DNA of 64,000 bases. Origin: Leptolyngbya sp. PCC 6406. Its GTDB lineage: Bacteria; Cyanobacteriota; Cyanobacteriia; Phormidesmidales; Phormidesmidaceae. Positions 52,541 through 61,270 of the stretch are shown here, one piece after another; position 1 is the stretch's first letter; each line of letters begins with the position of its first letter. Both the position numbers and the translations under genes were made by a program. Location: contig NZ_KI913949.1 of NCBI RefSeq assembly GCF_000332095.2, positions 2,142,834 through 2,206,833 of the forward strand, in the 5' to 3' direction. Below the pieces are notes generated by a model, which was given only the letters and a program-made list of their open reading frames with translations, was not told where the DNA came from and made no database searches.

Positions 52541-55120
52541 TTATAGCCAGTTCCCGATTAGAACATAGGATGACCAATAAAAGGGATCTTTGTAACTGGG
52601 GTCTCTCATCAAAGTTAATTGGGCTTGACGCAATGCTTCCGCTTTCGTGAGGTCAGCTTGCTGAAAGCTTTCGTAAAAGTCAACCATTAATGAAGCAGCC
52701 GCTTCGTCTTTGACTGGCCACAGCGTGGCAATGGTTGAGCGCGCACCAGATTTGACAGCCAAACCAGCTAAGCCTAAAACTGCTCGATCATCTCCAGATG
52801 CTGTATTACATGCACTCAAGATCAGCAATTCGATCGCATCACCAGAACGAGTCCCTCGGCTCTGCATTAACTCAGAAAGTTGCCAAATATTGATTTTCCC
52901 TTCCCAAGTCAGAAGAAAAGTGTCTTCTTGTTGGGAGCCAAATTGTCCATGGGTAGCTAAGTGGACGATATTTGCTGAGCTATTTTGCAATTGTTTTGCC
53001 ACCTCACTACTCGTAAATTCCTCATTCAACAAAGGAGAAGCGCCCACCATTTTCGAGATCTCAGTCACCTCTCTCACGACTGCAGGCAAGGAACTAAACC
53101 CATTGCGGGATTCACTAATTCCCCCAATTAGCGTACTCAGATTGGCACGATTGAGGGGCTGGGCGGCCATTAGCTGCAAACCAGGGGAGAGGGCTACGGC
53201 ATACTTTTCAATTAAATAGTTTTTCCCATCGTGAAGAGTTGCCATGGGAATATTCCTCATCAATCCATCCAACACAAACACTAATGTCTCATCGTTTGTA
53301 AGTACTTGCTGTTGCTCAATGGGACGAATTAACCAATCATATACCTGCTGAGAAACCCGTAGACGCTCTTGATGGTCCGAAGAGGGGTGCAATAGCTCCA
53401 ATAAGTGCGTCAAAGTCACCTCAACTTTAGTTTTGTCAATGGATGTTCTGTAGTAGCTGAGGGGTTGACCTAACTTGGATACAATGACGGCTAACTGATC
53501 GGGCAGGATAATTGGATAAATGACTACGGCTTTGGGATCAATTTGATCGATTTCTTTGGGTTGAGTATCTAAGCAGGCTTGTCTAAAAAAATCATCTAGT
53601 TCTGCTAACTGCAAGCTTTCAATTAGCTTTCTAGCCTGCTCAAGCTCGGACTGATCAGGATTTTCAGTCAGCAGAAGAGAAATGTATTCTCGGTAGACAG
53701 GCTCAACACTATTCTGAAAAGAAAATTGGACATCACGATTGATAGCAATTAAATCTCCCCGTAAGGATTTCAGCGATTCAACTGCTTCCTGATAAGCATC
53801 GGCTGCCGCAGTGTACTGTCCATTCTGCCTAAGGACACGCCCTAGTTGCCAAGCTGCTTGGGCTACAATATCGTTGGCCTGCTGAGATCTGGCTAGCAGC
53901 AATGATTGCTGAATTGAATCGATGGCAGCGCCATTTTGTCCAGCTTGAATATAGAGCTCTCCTAACTGCTTTAATCCGTATGCTTCGGCGCGAACATCTC
54001 CTAACTGCTGGGCATTTCTAATGACCTTAGTAGCCAGTTGATTAAGATCTTGAGATGACATCAGTTGCTGTGAGCCCGCATACTGAGTGACATTTGATAT
54101 CAAATTTATGGCTCCATACATGGAACCATGGCTAGGAGGTAATTCACTTAAAATTTCTAGAGCTTGTGTTAATAAAGCTTGAGCAGCTTGCCATCTTTGA
54201 GATTTCAGATGAATTTCCAGCTCTTCTAATTGAGCCTGAAGTTTAACCAGTGGACTAGTGGCTTCTTTGCGCACAATTTCAAAATATGTTAAAGCTGCTT
54301 CATCGTTATCTAGGTTGGCAGCTAATCTACCAATATCCAATAGAATCGCGTTACGCTCTCCGGTGGCATTAAGCTGATCTGCCACTCTTAAGCTTTCGGA
54401 AAGAATGCTATAAGCGGCTCTATAGTCCCCAACTCTTTGTCGGGCTGCGCCAAGATTTCTTAAGGCCGTAACCTTCAGTTCTGAAACTGGCATTTGCGAC
54501 AACTGCTCATTAATAGATTCTAGGATGCCTCTAGCACGGCGATAAAATCCTAGTTGCTGAAGTGCTTGAGCTTGATTAACGCGACTGCCAATAACACCAA
54601 TATTATCCCCAGCTTCTTGGTAGAAAGTTTCGGTTTTCTCCCAGATCCTTAATGCAGCTTGAAATTGCCCTAATTGGAGTTGTAAACTTGCCTGGGTATT
54701 CAGTACTTGTGCATGTAAAATTGGATTTACTGAATCGAATACTTGGTTGAGCAATACTAAGCCAGTGGTGATAGCCTGTTCTGCTTCCTGCCATTGGCTA
54801 AGGGCCTGACGAGCTAAAGAAAGATAGCTGAGGCAGAGTATCTGCTGGGCAACCTCTCCACGATCAGCGTAACCAGAAGCGGCAGCTTGCCAAACGACTG
54901 CCGCTTGGTCAAAACGACCTGCTGCATAGTAAGACCTACCAGATTCTAGCTCAGAAGAAGGATTTGATAATTCGATGGAATCTTGCTTAAGAACAGAAGA
55001 ACTGATCTGAACTTTAGCGAATGGCAAAGCCTTTGCCTGGACTGAAAGTGGCACGATCGCCAGACACATGCCAACTATGAAAAATACAGTAAACTGGCGG
55101 ATCACTCTTAAAAATTTCAT
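52541..55120 (-). CDS. TPR-repeat CHAT-domain protein (caspase-like putative protease), exported
   Basis: 859 aa. A signal peptide (MKFLRVIRQFTVFFIVGMCL through VQAKA) precedes TPR helical repeats at about residues 55-450. The C-terminal CHAT domain (about 540-859) carries the catalytic pair His724 in NIVHLATHGQFG and Cys771 in LLILSACNTASGD, then GLAGLAVKSGARSTIATLWP and KDPFYWSSYVLIGNWL. CHAT proteins belong to the caspase/separase clan. Here the domain would act outside the cytoplasm. It lies between the TpsB transporter and the DUF928 gene, a recurring neighbourhood in cyanobacteria as far as I recall. Substrate unknown; the neighbouring adhesins are candidates. Confidence 0.93.
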   Translation of the reverse strand: MKFLRVIRQFTVFFIVGMCLAIVPLSVQAKALPFAKVQISSSVLKQDSIELSNPSSELESGRSYYAAGRFDQAAVVWQAAASGYADRGEVAQQILCLSYLSLARQALSQWQEAEQAITTGLVLLNQVFDSVNPILHAQVLNTQASLQLQLGQFQAALRIWEKTETFYQEAGDNIGVIGSRVNQAQALQQLGFYRRARGILESINEQLSQMPVSELKVTALRNLGAARQRVGDYRAAYSILSESLRVADQLNATGERNAILLDIGRLAANLDNDEAALTYFEIVRKEATSPLVKLQAQLEELEIHLKSQRWQAAQALLTQALEILSELPPSHGSMYGAINLISNVTQYAGSQQLMSSQDLNQLATKVIRNAQQLGDVRAEAYGLKQLGELYIQAGQNGAAIDSIQQSLLLARSQQANDIVAQAAWQLGRVLRQNGQYTAAADAYQEAVESLKSLRGDLIAINRDVQFSFQNSVEPVYREYISLLLTENPDQSELEQARKLIESLQLAELDDFFRQACLDTQPKEIDQIDPKAVVIYPIILPDQLAVIVSKLGQPLSYYRTSIDKTKVEVTLTHLLELLHPSSDHQERLRVSQQVYDWLIRPIEQQQVLTNDETLVFVLDGLMRNIPMATLHDGKNYLIEKYAVALSPGLQLMAAQPLNRANLSTLIGGISESRNGFSSLPAVVREVTEISKMVGASPLLNEEFTSSEVAKQLQNSSANIVHLATHGQFGSQQEDTFLLTWEGKINIWQLSELMQSRGTRSGDAIELLILSACNTASGDDRAVLGLAGLAVKSGARSTIATLWPVKDEAAASLMVDFYESFQQADLTKAEALRQAQLTLMRDPSYKDPFYWSSYVLIGNWL

Positions 55121-55197
55121 GGGTTATATTGTTTATTTTTCAATGTTTTTGAGCTAAGGAAAACAAAAATCTTACTGTCTTCAACGGTAATTGGGCT

Positions 55198-55299
55198 ATA
55201 TAGCGATCCTGCATGGCCTTTGAGTAAGCCTCTTCGTGGGTTACGCTTCGCTTCACCCATGCTCCGAAGGTCTTCAGAAATCAAGTAGGATTGCTATAT
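55198..55299. repeat. Family-3 element with ATATAGC ends, copy 1
   Basis: Begins ATATAGCGATCCT and ends AGGATTGCTATAT, inverted ends with one mismatch over 13 bases, 102 bp in all. It contains GGGTTACGCTTCGCTTCACCC and GAAGGTCTTCAG. It lies in the 524-bp gene-free gap between CHAT and TpsB (55121-55644). The rest of that gap shows no gene. Confidence 0.75.
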
Positions 55300-55644
55300 G
55301 AGGACGCTGGGCTCAGCTTTACTATCTTGAACGTACAAAGGGGGTACCTCTGATCTCAGGTCACCATTGCTCGGCAACGGTACGTCACCCTGTGGAGAAC
55401 AGCGCCACTCGAAAACTTGATGCCTGCTCTCCATGGATCTCTGACTCTGATGATGAAGGATAATTGTGGCAAAAGTGTGGCATATCTAGTAGTAATCCTC
55501 TCATCTAGCAGATCGAATCGTAATCAACACCGTTAGCTGTCCTTTTAGTAAGTCTTTCCAAGCTCCATTCCCTTTCGGGTAGACAGTGCCGGTGTAGACA
55601 CAGGTTATTGACTTTTGTTTGACCGTTGAGGATGCTGCTTTTAA

Positions 55645-57519
55645 CTAGAAAGGGGTGTATCTAATGGAAAAGTAGACGCCACTTTCCTGTAAGGATCCAG
55701 AGGAGGTATTGCCATTGTTCAGTGGGATACCCCAATCAATACGGGCAGAGAAATTATTTTGCATTTGCCACTGCAAACCTAGGCCCGTTGATGCCAGTAA
55801 ATTAGAATTTGGATTAGGGCGAGATCCATTATTCCAGCCCCTTCCGAAGTCAATGAAAGGGGCTATATGTAAAATACCATCCACATCTTCGATTCGGAGA
55901 ATGGGAATTCTTAGTTCTATGGAAGCGAGTAAACCATTATCGGTGACCAACTGATTTTGCCGATACCCCCGCACTGTTTGTTGTCCTCCTAAGCCAAACT
56001 GTTCCTGGGCCAAAAGCTCATCGCCTGTTAGTTGAACATCTCCCCGTATAACCAATAGCGTATCAGGTGCCAACAGCCGAATCCATTGCCCTTGTCCTCG
56101 CCAACTCAGGAAACGGCTGTCTAGCCCAATATCGTTAATGGTTGCGCCAAAGGCACCAATGCCAAGGCTAAACTGCGATCGCAAGGCCAGCACCTGTTCT
56201 GGGCTACGACTCGTCCACTCTTGCACAAATCGGAGTACCGATAGTCGAGTTTTACCGTTCTCATCAGCGCCTGGGGAAGGAAAGGGGATAGCGCTTCCAA
56301 AATTACGAAGAAAGAAACTTTCACTTTCTCGAATTGAGGTCGTCAAGCTGAGCGCAAACTCTTGACTAGGAGTTTGATAAACAGGGTGCCGATAGCTAAG
56401 TTCATAATAATGCGAATCTGATTCGATGTCTAATATGTCAAAGGGCTCTTCAATCACTTTGCTACTGCTAAAACCCGTCCCAAAGCTGAGGGTTGCATTG
56501 CGTGGACTGACCGGGATACGATAGAAAAAATCAACGGAGTTACTGCTTTCAGTATTAGCAATACTCACATTAAATCGGTCCCCCAATCCCGTTAAGTTGC
56601 CATGGTCAAAATCGACGGTTCGTCGAAAACTGCCCACACTGGGGGAACGTCCATTATCAAGTTGAATGGACGCACTAACCGCATCTGCCTCTGTAATTTC
56701 GACCTCAAGAATGCTGGTCCCTGGACTAACGCCAGCAGCTAACTCAGCCGAAATCGTTGCGATTAAGGGATCCAGTTGTAGCAATTGCAGCCCTTCTAAA
56801 AGGCGACTTACATTGAGCGGGGGGGCTCCTGCCAACGCTAGGCGACTGCTGACATAGCTGGGATTTAACCTTTGGTTTCCTGTAATAATAATCTCTTCTA
56901 ATTGACCTTCAACAACCTGAATCTCAACAATTCCTTCATTCAGTGTTTGGGGTGGAATGTAAGCTCCAGAAGTGACATATCCCTGCTCCACATATAATTG
57001 AGTAATGGCAGCCCTGGCCTGAAATAGTTCATTAAATGTAATCGGACGGTTGATGAATTCCGCAGTAGCTGCCGCTAGTTCCTCTTGGCTAAACACCGTA
57101 CTGCCAACAATCTTAAATACCTCAACTGTAATGGTTGTCGGCACATCCTCAGGCAGTGTCTCGGGGGGGACAGTGGGAGCTGTGGGTAAGGGTTGTAATA
57201 GATCCTCTGATTCGGGTAGCGGTGGTAATGGCTCGGTTTCTATGAGCGGATTTGTGGTAGGAGACGTTGCATCCTGATTGAGGATGGAATCCACCGGGTT
57301 CTGACTTTGGGCGATTGGCAAGGGGGGATTGGGTTTGCCGATGGGTACTTGCTCAAGCCCAAGGTCTGTGCCCAAATCCATGTGATTAACTTTCGCGATC
57401 GCTTCAGCTTCGACAGCTAGGCAAACAGAGGGGAATAACATGCCCAAGCTAGCGCCGATGCTCAAATAGAACAATGTTTTTAGTAGGCCAGGACGGTAAT
57501 GATTGGTTATGAGCCTCAT
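55645..57519 (-). CDS. TpsB outer-membrane transporter (ShlB/FhaC/HecB family)
   Basis: Two-partner secretion pore that exports TpsA proteins across the outer membrane. 624 aa: signal region (to about residue 38), a Pro-rich linker, POTRA domains (about 125-275: TVFSQEELAAATAEFINRPI, LYVEQGYVTSGAYIPPQTLN, GNQRLNPSYVSSRLALAGAP), then a 16-strand barrel. The family L6 motif is QTVRGYRQN, and the end DWGIPLNN... YFSIRYTPF closes with the aromatic last residue needed for barrel insertion. Both TpsA genes lie directly upstream on the same strand. Confidence 0.95.
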   Translation of the reverse strand: MRLITNHYRPGLLKTLFYLSIGASLGMLFPSVCLAVEAEAIAKVNHMDLGTDLGLEQVPIGKPNPPLPIAQSQNPVDSILNQDATSPTTNPLIETEPLPPLPESEDLLQPLPTAPTVPPETLPEDVPTTITVEVFKIVGSTVFSQEELAAATAEFINRPITFNELFQARAAITQLYVEQGYVTSGAYIPPQTLNEGIVEIQVVEGQLEEIIITGNQRLNPSYVSSRLALAGAPPLNVSRLLEGLQLLQLDPLIATISAELAAGVSPGTSILEVEITEADAVSASIQLDNGRSPSVGSFRRTVDFDHGNLTGLGDRFNVSIANTESSNSVDFFYRIPVSPRNATLSFGTGFSSSKVIEEPFDILDIESDSHYYELSYRHPVYQTPSQEFALSLTTSIRESESFFLRNFGSAIPFPSPGADENGKTRLSVLRFVQEWTSRSPEQVLALRSQFSLGIGAFGATINDIGLDSRFLSWRGQGQWIRLLAPDTLLVIRGDVQLTGDELLAQEQFGLGGQQTVRGYRQNQLVTDNGLLASIELRIPILRIEDVDGILHIAPFIDFGRGWNNGSRPNPNSNLLASTGLGLQWQMQNNFSARIDWGIPLNNGNTSSGSLQESGVYFSIRYTPF

Positions 57520-57565
57520 GGGCGTAGGTAGGGAAGGTTATGGCCAGCAAAATACTTTTCAGAAA

Positions 57566-57664
57566 AGAGATAGCGATCCTATTTGTTTTATGAAACGAGA
57601 GTGCCTTGCATGCATGGGTTTCAGTCTGATTTCTGTTCGGAAATGATTTCGGATTGCTATATCT
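57566..57664. repeat. Family-3 element with ATAGC ends, copy 2
   Basis: Left end GAGATAGCGATCCT and right end GGATTGCTATATCT are inverted matches. The middle differs from copy 1. Located in the 368-bp gap 57520-57887 between TpsB and TpsA1, which holds no gene. The two copies thus bracket tpsB. Confidence 0.65.
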
Positions 57665-57871
57665 GTTGATTTTTTTTGAGTCGCTGACTTAATAAGGTTA
57701 CCCTCATATTGTTCCCCATTATGCCTGTCTAGTTGCAATTTTCGAGATACTTATACCGGGTTAAGGCTGCACGGCTGATCAAGCATGAGTCCAATTTTAT
57801 AACTGCTCAGCTCTGTGTGTGAATCCAGCCTTAGTCACGAGAAACCAAGGGTTTTAGCCTGCTCAGACCTA

Positions 57872-58313
57872 GCTGTCTAAACACTGCCTAAGTGTGAGGA
57901 TTGGCGGCACAGGTGGCATAATCTGTGCCCCGGCTGCCGTCATCAGAGACTGCCACCAACTCTACTTGGCCTTCGGCATTAATAATCCACCCCACAGCCT
58001 CAGTAATCGGGGTATCTGGATGGGGTGCCGCTAGCTTGGGGCTGGTTGTTGCGGGCTGGTCGATAAAGTCTGAGAGGTCGCGCAAATCTGCCCAAATCGG
58101 ACTGCTGGTAGCATTTGCTGGTGTCGGCGGCGTCCCCCCCCGCCCTGTGGCGACAAAACTGTTATCTCTCACTGCACCACATTCAGCCGCTACTTGATCG
58201 CTGGCATCTGTGAGGTCCGAGGGCAGTTCGATAGTGCCAGAGCTGGGGTCTAAGCCTGGGGTTTCAATCGTGACGGTGCCACTCAGGCCAAATTGAGAAC
58301 TGGCGGTGATGTC
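57872..58313. repeat. Duplicated 442-bp segment, copy in TpsA1 3' end
   Basis: Matches 60829-61270 with only about half a dozen differences by eye, over the stop codon and the last ~140 codons. Similarity stops abruptly at GGTGATGTC on the coding side. It fits gene duplication with homogenisation of the tail. Confidence 0.9.
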
Positions 58314-60650
58314 GTTCTCAGGGGTTAGTTGCGGGCGAAAGACAAGTCCAAAAATCCCTTGAGTGGTGATTTGAATATTGCCTCCATTGCCCTGAAATGC
58401 ATTGGCAATAATGTCGCTGTTCTCAAATCCGGCAATCACTGGGGCGTTAATGGTGATGTTGCCGCCATTGCCTGCACCACCAGCGGTGGCCGAAATTACA
58501 CTGCCGTGTCGCAAAATTAGCCCAGAACCTTGCAAGCTCATATTGCCGCCATTGCCACCTGCCGTACTCGCCGTCAACCGACCTCCCTGATCTAAGAAGA
58601 TGGTACCCCCGGTAACATTCAAATTGCCTGCGGTGCCTGTCCCTGAATTGGTCACGGTGACCTGGGCTCCATTGCGCACGCTTAATGCGCCAGTGGTAAC
58701 AGTGACTGCCCCAGCCGGAGCATTGGTAGTTGACGATGCCGTGATGGTGCTGGGCAAATACTGCCCATTCACTAAGGATGATGAAACTCCTTGCACATCA
58801 ATGGTGCCGACAGTCAGGTTGACATTGCCCGCAGCACCATTGCCCTCGGTAGATGAGGTAATTTGTCCACCGTTAAAGACCCGTAGACTATTGGCGTTGA
58901 GGGTGATATTGCCACCCTGACCTGTGGCATTTTGCCCCAAAGACACGGTGATGCCGCTGACGCTCTGGCTAAACAAATCCACTACAGGATCGCTGACTTG
59001 CACATCAGTGGCATTAATGGTGACATTGCCTGCCATGCCAGTTCCTGCATTCGCAGGAGTTGAACTCCCCGAAATTGCACTGGAGATGGTTCCGCCACTG
59101 GACAGCGACAGTTGGCCTGTGGTGATAACCACATTGCCCGCTTGTCCAGCAGCGAGAGGTTGAATCGAGCTAATCACTGCGCTCGTGAAGTTGCTGGGGT
59201 TAGCACCTCGAACCTCTAGACTCTGGGTTGCGGTCACAGAGATAGCTCCCGCATTACCCGTAGTGATGCTAGGTAATCCAGTAAAGAAATCAATTGAGCC
59301 TAGTACATCGGTACTGATCCGCCCCCCATCTAAGATCCGTATTCGATCGGCGGTAACAGTAATCGCTCCACTGTGATTTTGCTGTCCCCCGGTAACGAGG
59401 GTGGTAATGGCCCCTGAGGTATAAACCCCTGTGGCTGGATTCGGAAACGGTGTGAAACCACTGATCTCGACATCCGTCGCCCGCACTGTAATATTGCCGG
59501 TCCTGGCGTTGTTGATTGGTGCGAAGGTGGGAAAGCTAACGCCATAGTTGAGGGACTGAATCCACGCGCCATTATTCAAGCGTAGTTGCGGTGTATCAAT
59601 CGTGATGTTGCCTGCGGTAGCACCACTACCCGACACACTGGTAAATAAACCCGCCGGTATATAGTTATCTGGATGAGATGCTCCCAGTAAATTGACAAAC
59701 TCGGTCGTCTGGACATTAATACCCCGGCCTTGAGCATTTGCCCCTGTAAAAACACCAATACCAGAGCCGTCTTGTAGCGTTAAGCCACGTCCGCGAATGT
59801 TGATTAGTCCTCCTGTTGCCCCACTGGTATCGATGTAGGAAGACTGACGCAAGGTAACCGTACCCCAAATGGGCGATGGAGTGGAACTCGACAACTGCCA
59901 ACTGCCCATGTTGGCAATATCGACGATGCCATTTTGAATCCCCCACAATTCCACATGACCATCTGGGGCAGAGATATTAGCGCTATTGATATTGACCTGT
60001 CCCCCAATCAGCGCCAGTGTCTGATTAGGCGATATTGATAGGGTCGGTGTACGAGTGAAAAAATTGTTGGCAAAGGGGCCTTGCACTTCCACAGTTCCTG
60101 CTGAGGCTCCCAGTTGTAACCCTGTGGGGGCCGTGATGGTCAATAAGGGGTCGGGGGTATTACCAATCCCAAAAGCCACGTTATTGGCAAAGAGGACATT
60201 CTCTGCGGTGCTAGCGACAAAGGAGCCGGGGACATTCAGGCTGGCTCCGGCTCCGAAGACAAATCCACTGGGGTTAATCAAAAACAAATCTGGGCTGACC
60301 CCGCCAGTCAAGGTGATTTGACCATTAATGGTGGAGAGGTTGCCCCCGGTGACCCGACCAATCACCAAGTTGACATTGTCAGCGGTGCCGCCGTAGCTGA
60401 CATTGCCTAGGTCAAAGTGGGCCGTATCGGTGCCATTCAGCAGAGAAAAGTCAGTAAAGCTATGGAGGAGGGTGGTGGCACCTTGCAGTTGGCCCCCCGT
60501 AATCACGTAGTTAGGGCCGGGGGTGACTTGGGTGCCGATGGAGACATCCCCTGTGATCGTTTGCGCCATCGCGGGGCAGGCCAGTGTGAGCCATAGGCCC
60601 AGGCTCACACTGGTGCCGAGCCCAAATGGGCAAAAAGATCCTTGTTGCAT
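57888..60650 (-). CDS. TpsA-like filamentous-hemagglutinin-domain adhesin (TpsA1)
   Basis: 920 aa. A signal peptide (MQQGSFCPFGLGTSVSLGLW through PAMA) leads to the TPS domain (residues 30-210: NYVITGGQLQGATTLLHSFTD, FDLGNVSYGGTADNVNLVIGR, SPDLFLINPSGFVFGAGASL) that is recognised by TpsB. A long beta-helix passenger follows, with recurrent GNxxI and AGNI motifs. The C-terminal 150 residues hold two Cys (AAECGAV and YATCAAN) as common in cyanobacterial members. This tail is almost the same as in TpsA2 next door. Secreted to the surface or medium. Confidence 0.94.
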   Translation of the reverse strand: MQQGSFCPFGLGTSVSLGLWLTLACPAMAQTITGDVSIGTQVTPGPNYVITGGQLQGATTLLHSFTDFSLLNGTDTAHFDLGNVSYGGTADNVNLVIGRVTGGNLSTINGQITLTGGVSPDLFLINPSGFVFGAGASLNVPGSFVASTAENVLFANNVAFGIGNTPDPLLTITAPTGLQLGASAGTVEVQGPFANNFFTRTPTLSISPNQTLALIGGQVNINSANISAPDGHVELWGIQNGIVDIANMGSWQLSSSTPSPIWGTVTLRQSSYIDTSGATGGLINIRGRGLTLQDGSGIGVFTGANAQGRGINVQTTEFVNLLGASHPDNYIPAGLFTSVSGSGATAGNITIDTPQLRLNNGAWIQSLNYGVSFPTFAPINNARTGNITVRATDVEISGFTPFPNPATGVYTSGAITTLVTGGQQNHSGAITVTADRIRILDGGRISTDVLGSIDFFTGLPSITTGNAGAISVTATQSLEVRGANPSNFTSAVISSIQPLAAGQAGNVVITTGQLSLSSGGTISSAISGSSTPANAGTGMAGNVTINATDVQVSDPVVDLFSQSVSGITVSLGQNATGQGGNITLNANSLRVFNGGQITSSTEGNGAAGNVNLTVGTIDVQGVSSSLVNGQYLPSTITASSTTNAPAGAVTVTTGALSVRNGAQVTVTNSGTGTAGNLNVTGGTIFLDQGGRLTASTAGGNGGNMSLQGSGLILRHGSVISATAGGAGNGGNITINAPVIAGFENSDIIANAFQGNGGNIQITTQGIFGLVFRPQLTPENDITASSQFGLSGTVTIETPGLDPSSGTIELPSDLTDASDQVAAECGAVRDNSFVATGRGGTPPTPANATSSPIWADLRDLSDFIDQPATTSPKLAAPHPDTPITEAVGWIINAEGQVELVAVSDDGSRGTDYATCAANPHT

Positions 60651-60828
60651 GGGTTTTGGGAAATGCTACTAGCCCTAACTATATGCACCTGAATAGTGGC
60701 AAAAATGTGACAACTCTGTATGGCTATTCGTCGTCGGCTTCTTCATCACCGAACCCGCATCAACTGGGCTGGGGTTTTCAGGCAACTATTGTTCAGTGTT
60801 AAGAACTGTTTCAAGCTGGTCAGAACTG

Positions 60829-61270
60829 GCTGTCTAATCACTGCCTAAGTGTGAGTATTGGCGGCACAGGTGGCATAATCTGTCCCCCGGCTGCCGCCAT
60901 CAGAGACTGCCACCAACTCTACTTGGCCTTCGGCATTAATAATCCACCCCACAGCCTCAGTAATCGGGGTATCTGGATGGGGTGCCGCTAGCTTGGGGCT
61001 GGTTGTTGCGGGCTGGTCGATAAAGTCTGAGAGGTCGCGCAAATCTGCCCAAATCGGACTGCTGGTAGCATTTGCTGGTGTCGGCGGCGTCCCCCCCCGC
61101 CCTGTGGCGACAAAACTGTTATCTCTCACTGCACCACATTCAGCTGCTACTTGATCACTGGCATCTGTGAGGTCCGAGGGCAGTTCGATAGTGCCAGAGC
61201 TGGGGTCTAAGCCTGGGGTTTCAATCGTGACGGTGCCACTCAGGCCAAATTGAGAACTGGCGGTGATGTC
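60829..61270. repeat. Duplicated 442-bp segment, copy in TpsA2 3' end
   Basis: Partner of 57872-58313. The passenger parts just upstream of both copies have clearly different sequences. A second shared stretch of 77 bp (60196-60272 and 63924-64000), identical by eye, covers part of the TPS domain. Confidence 0.9.
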
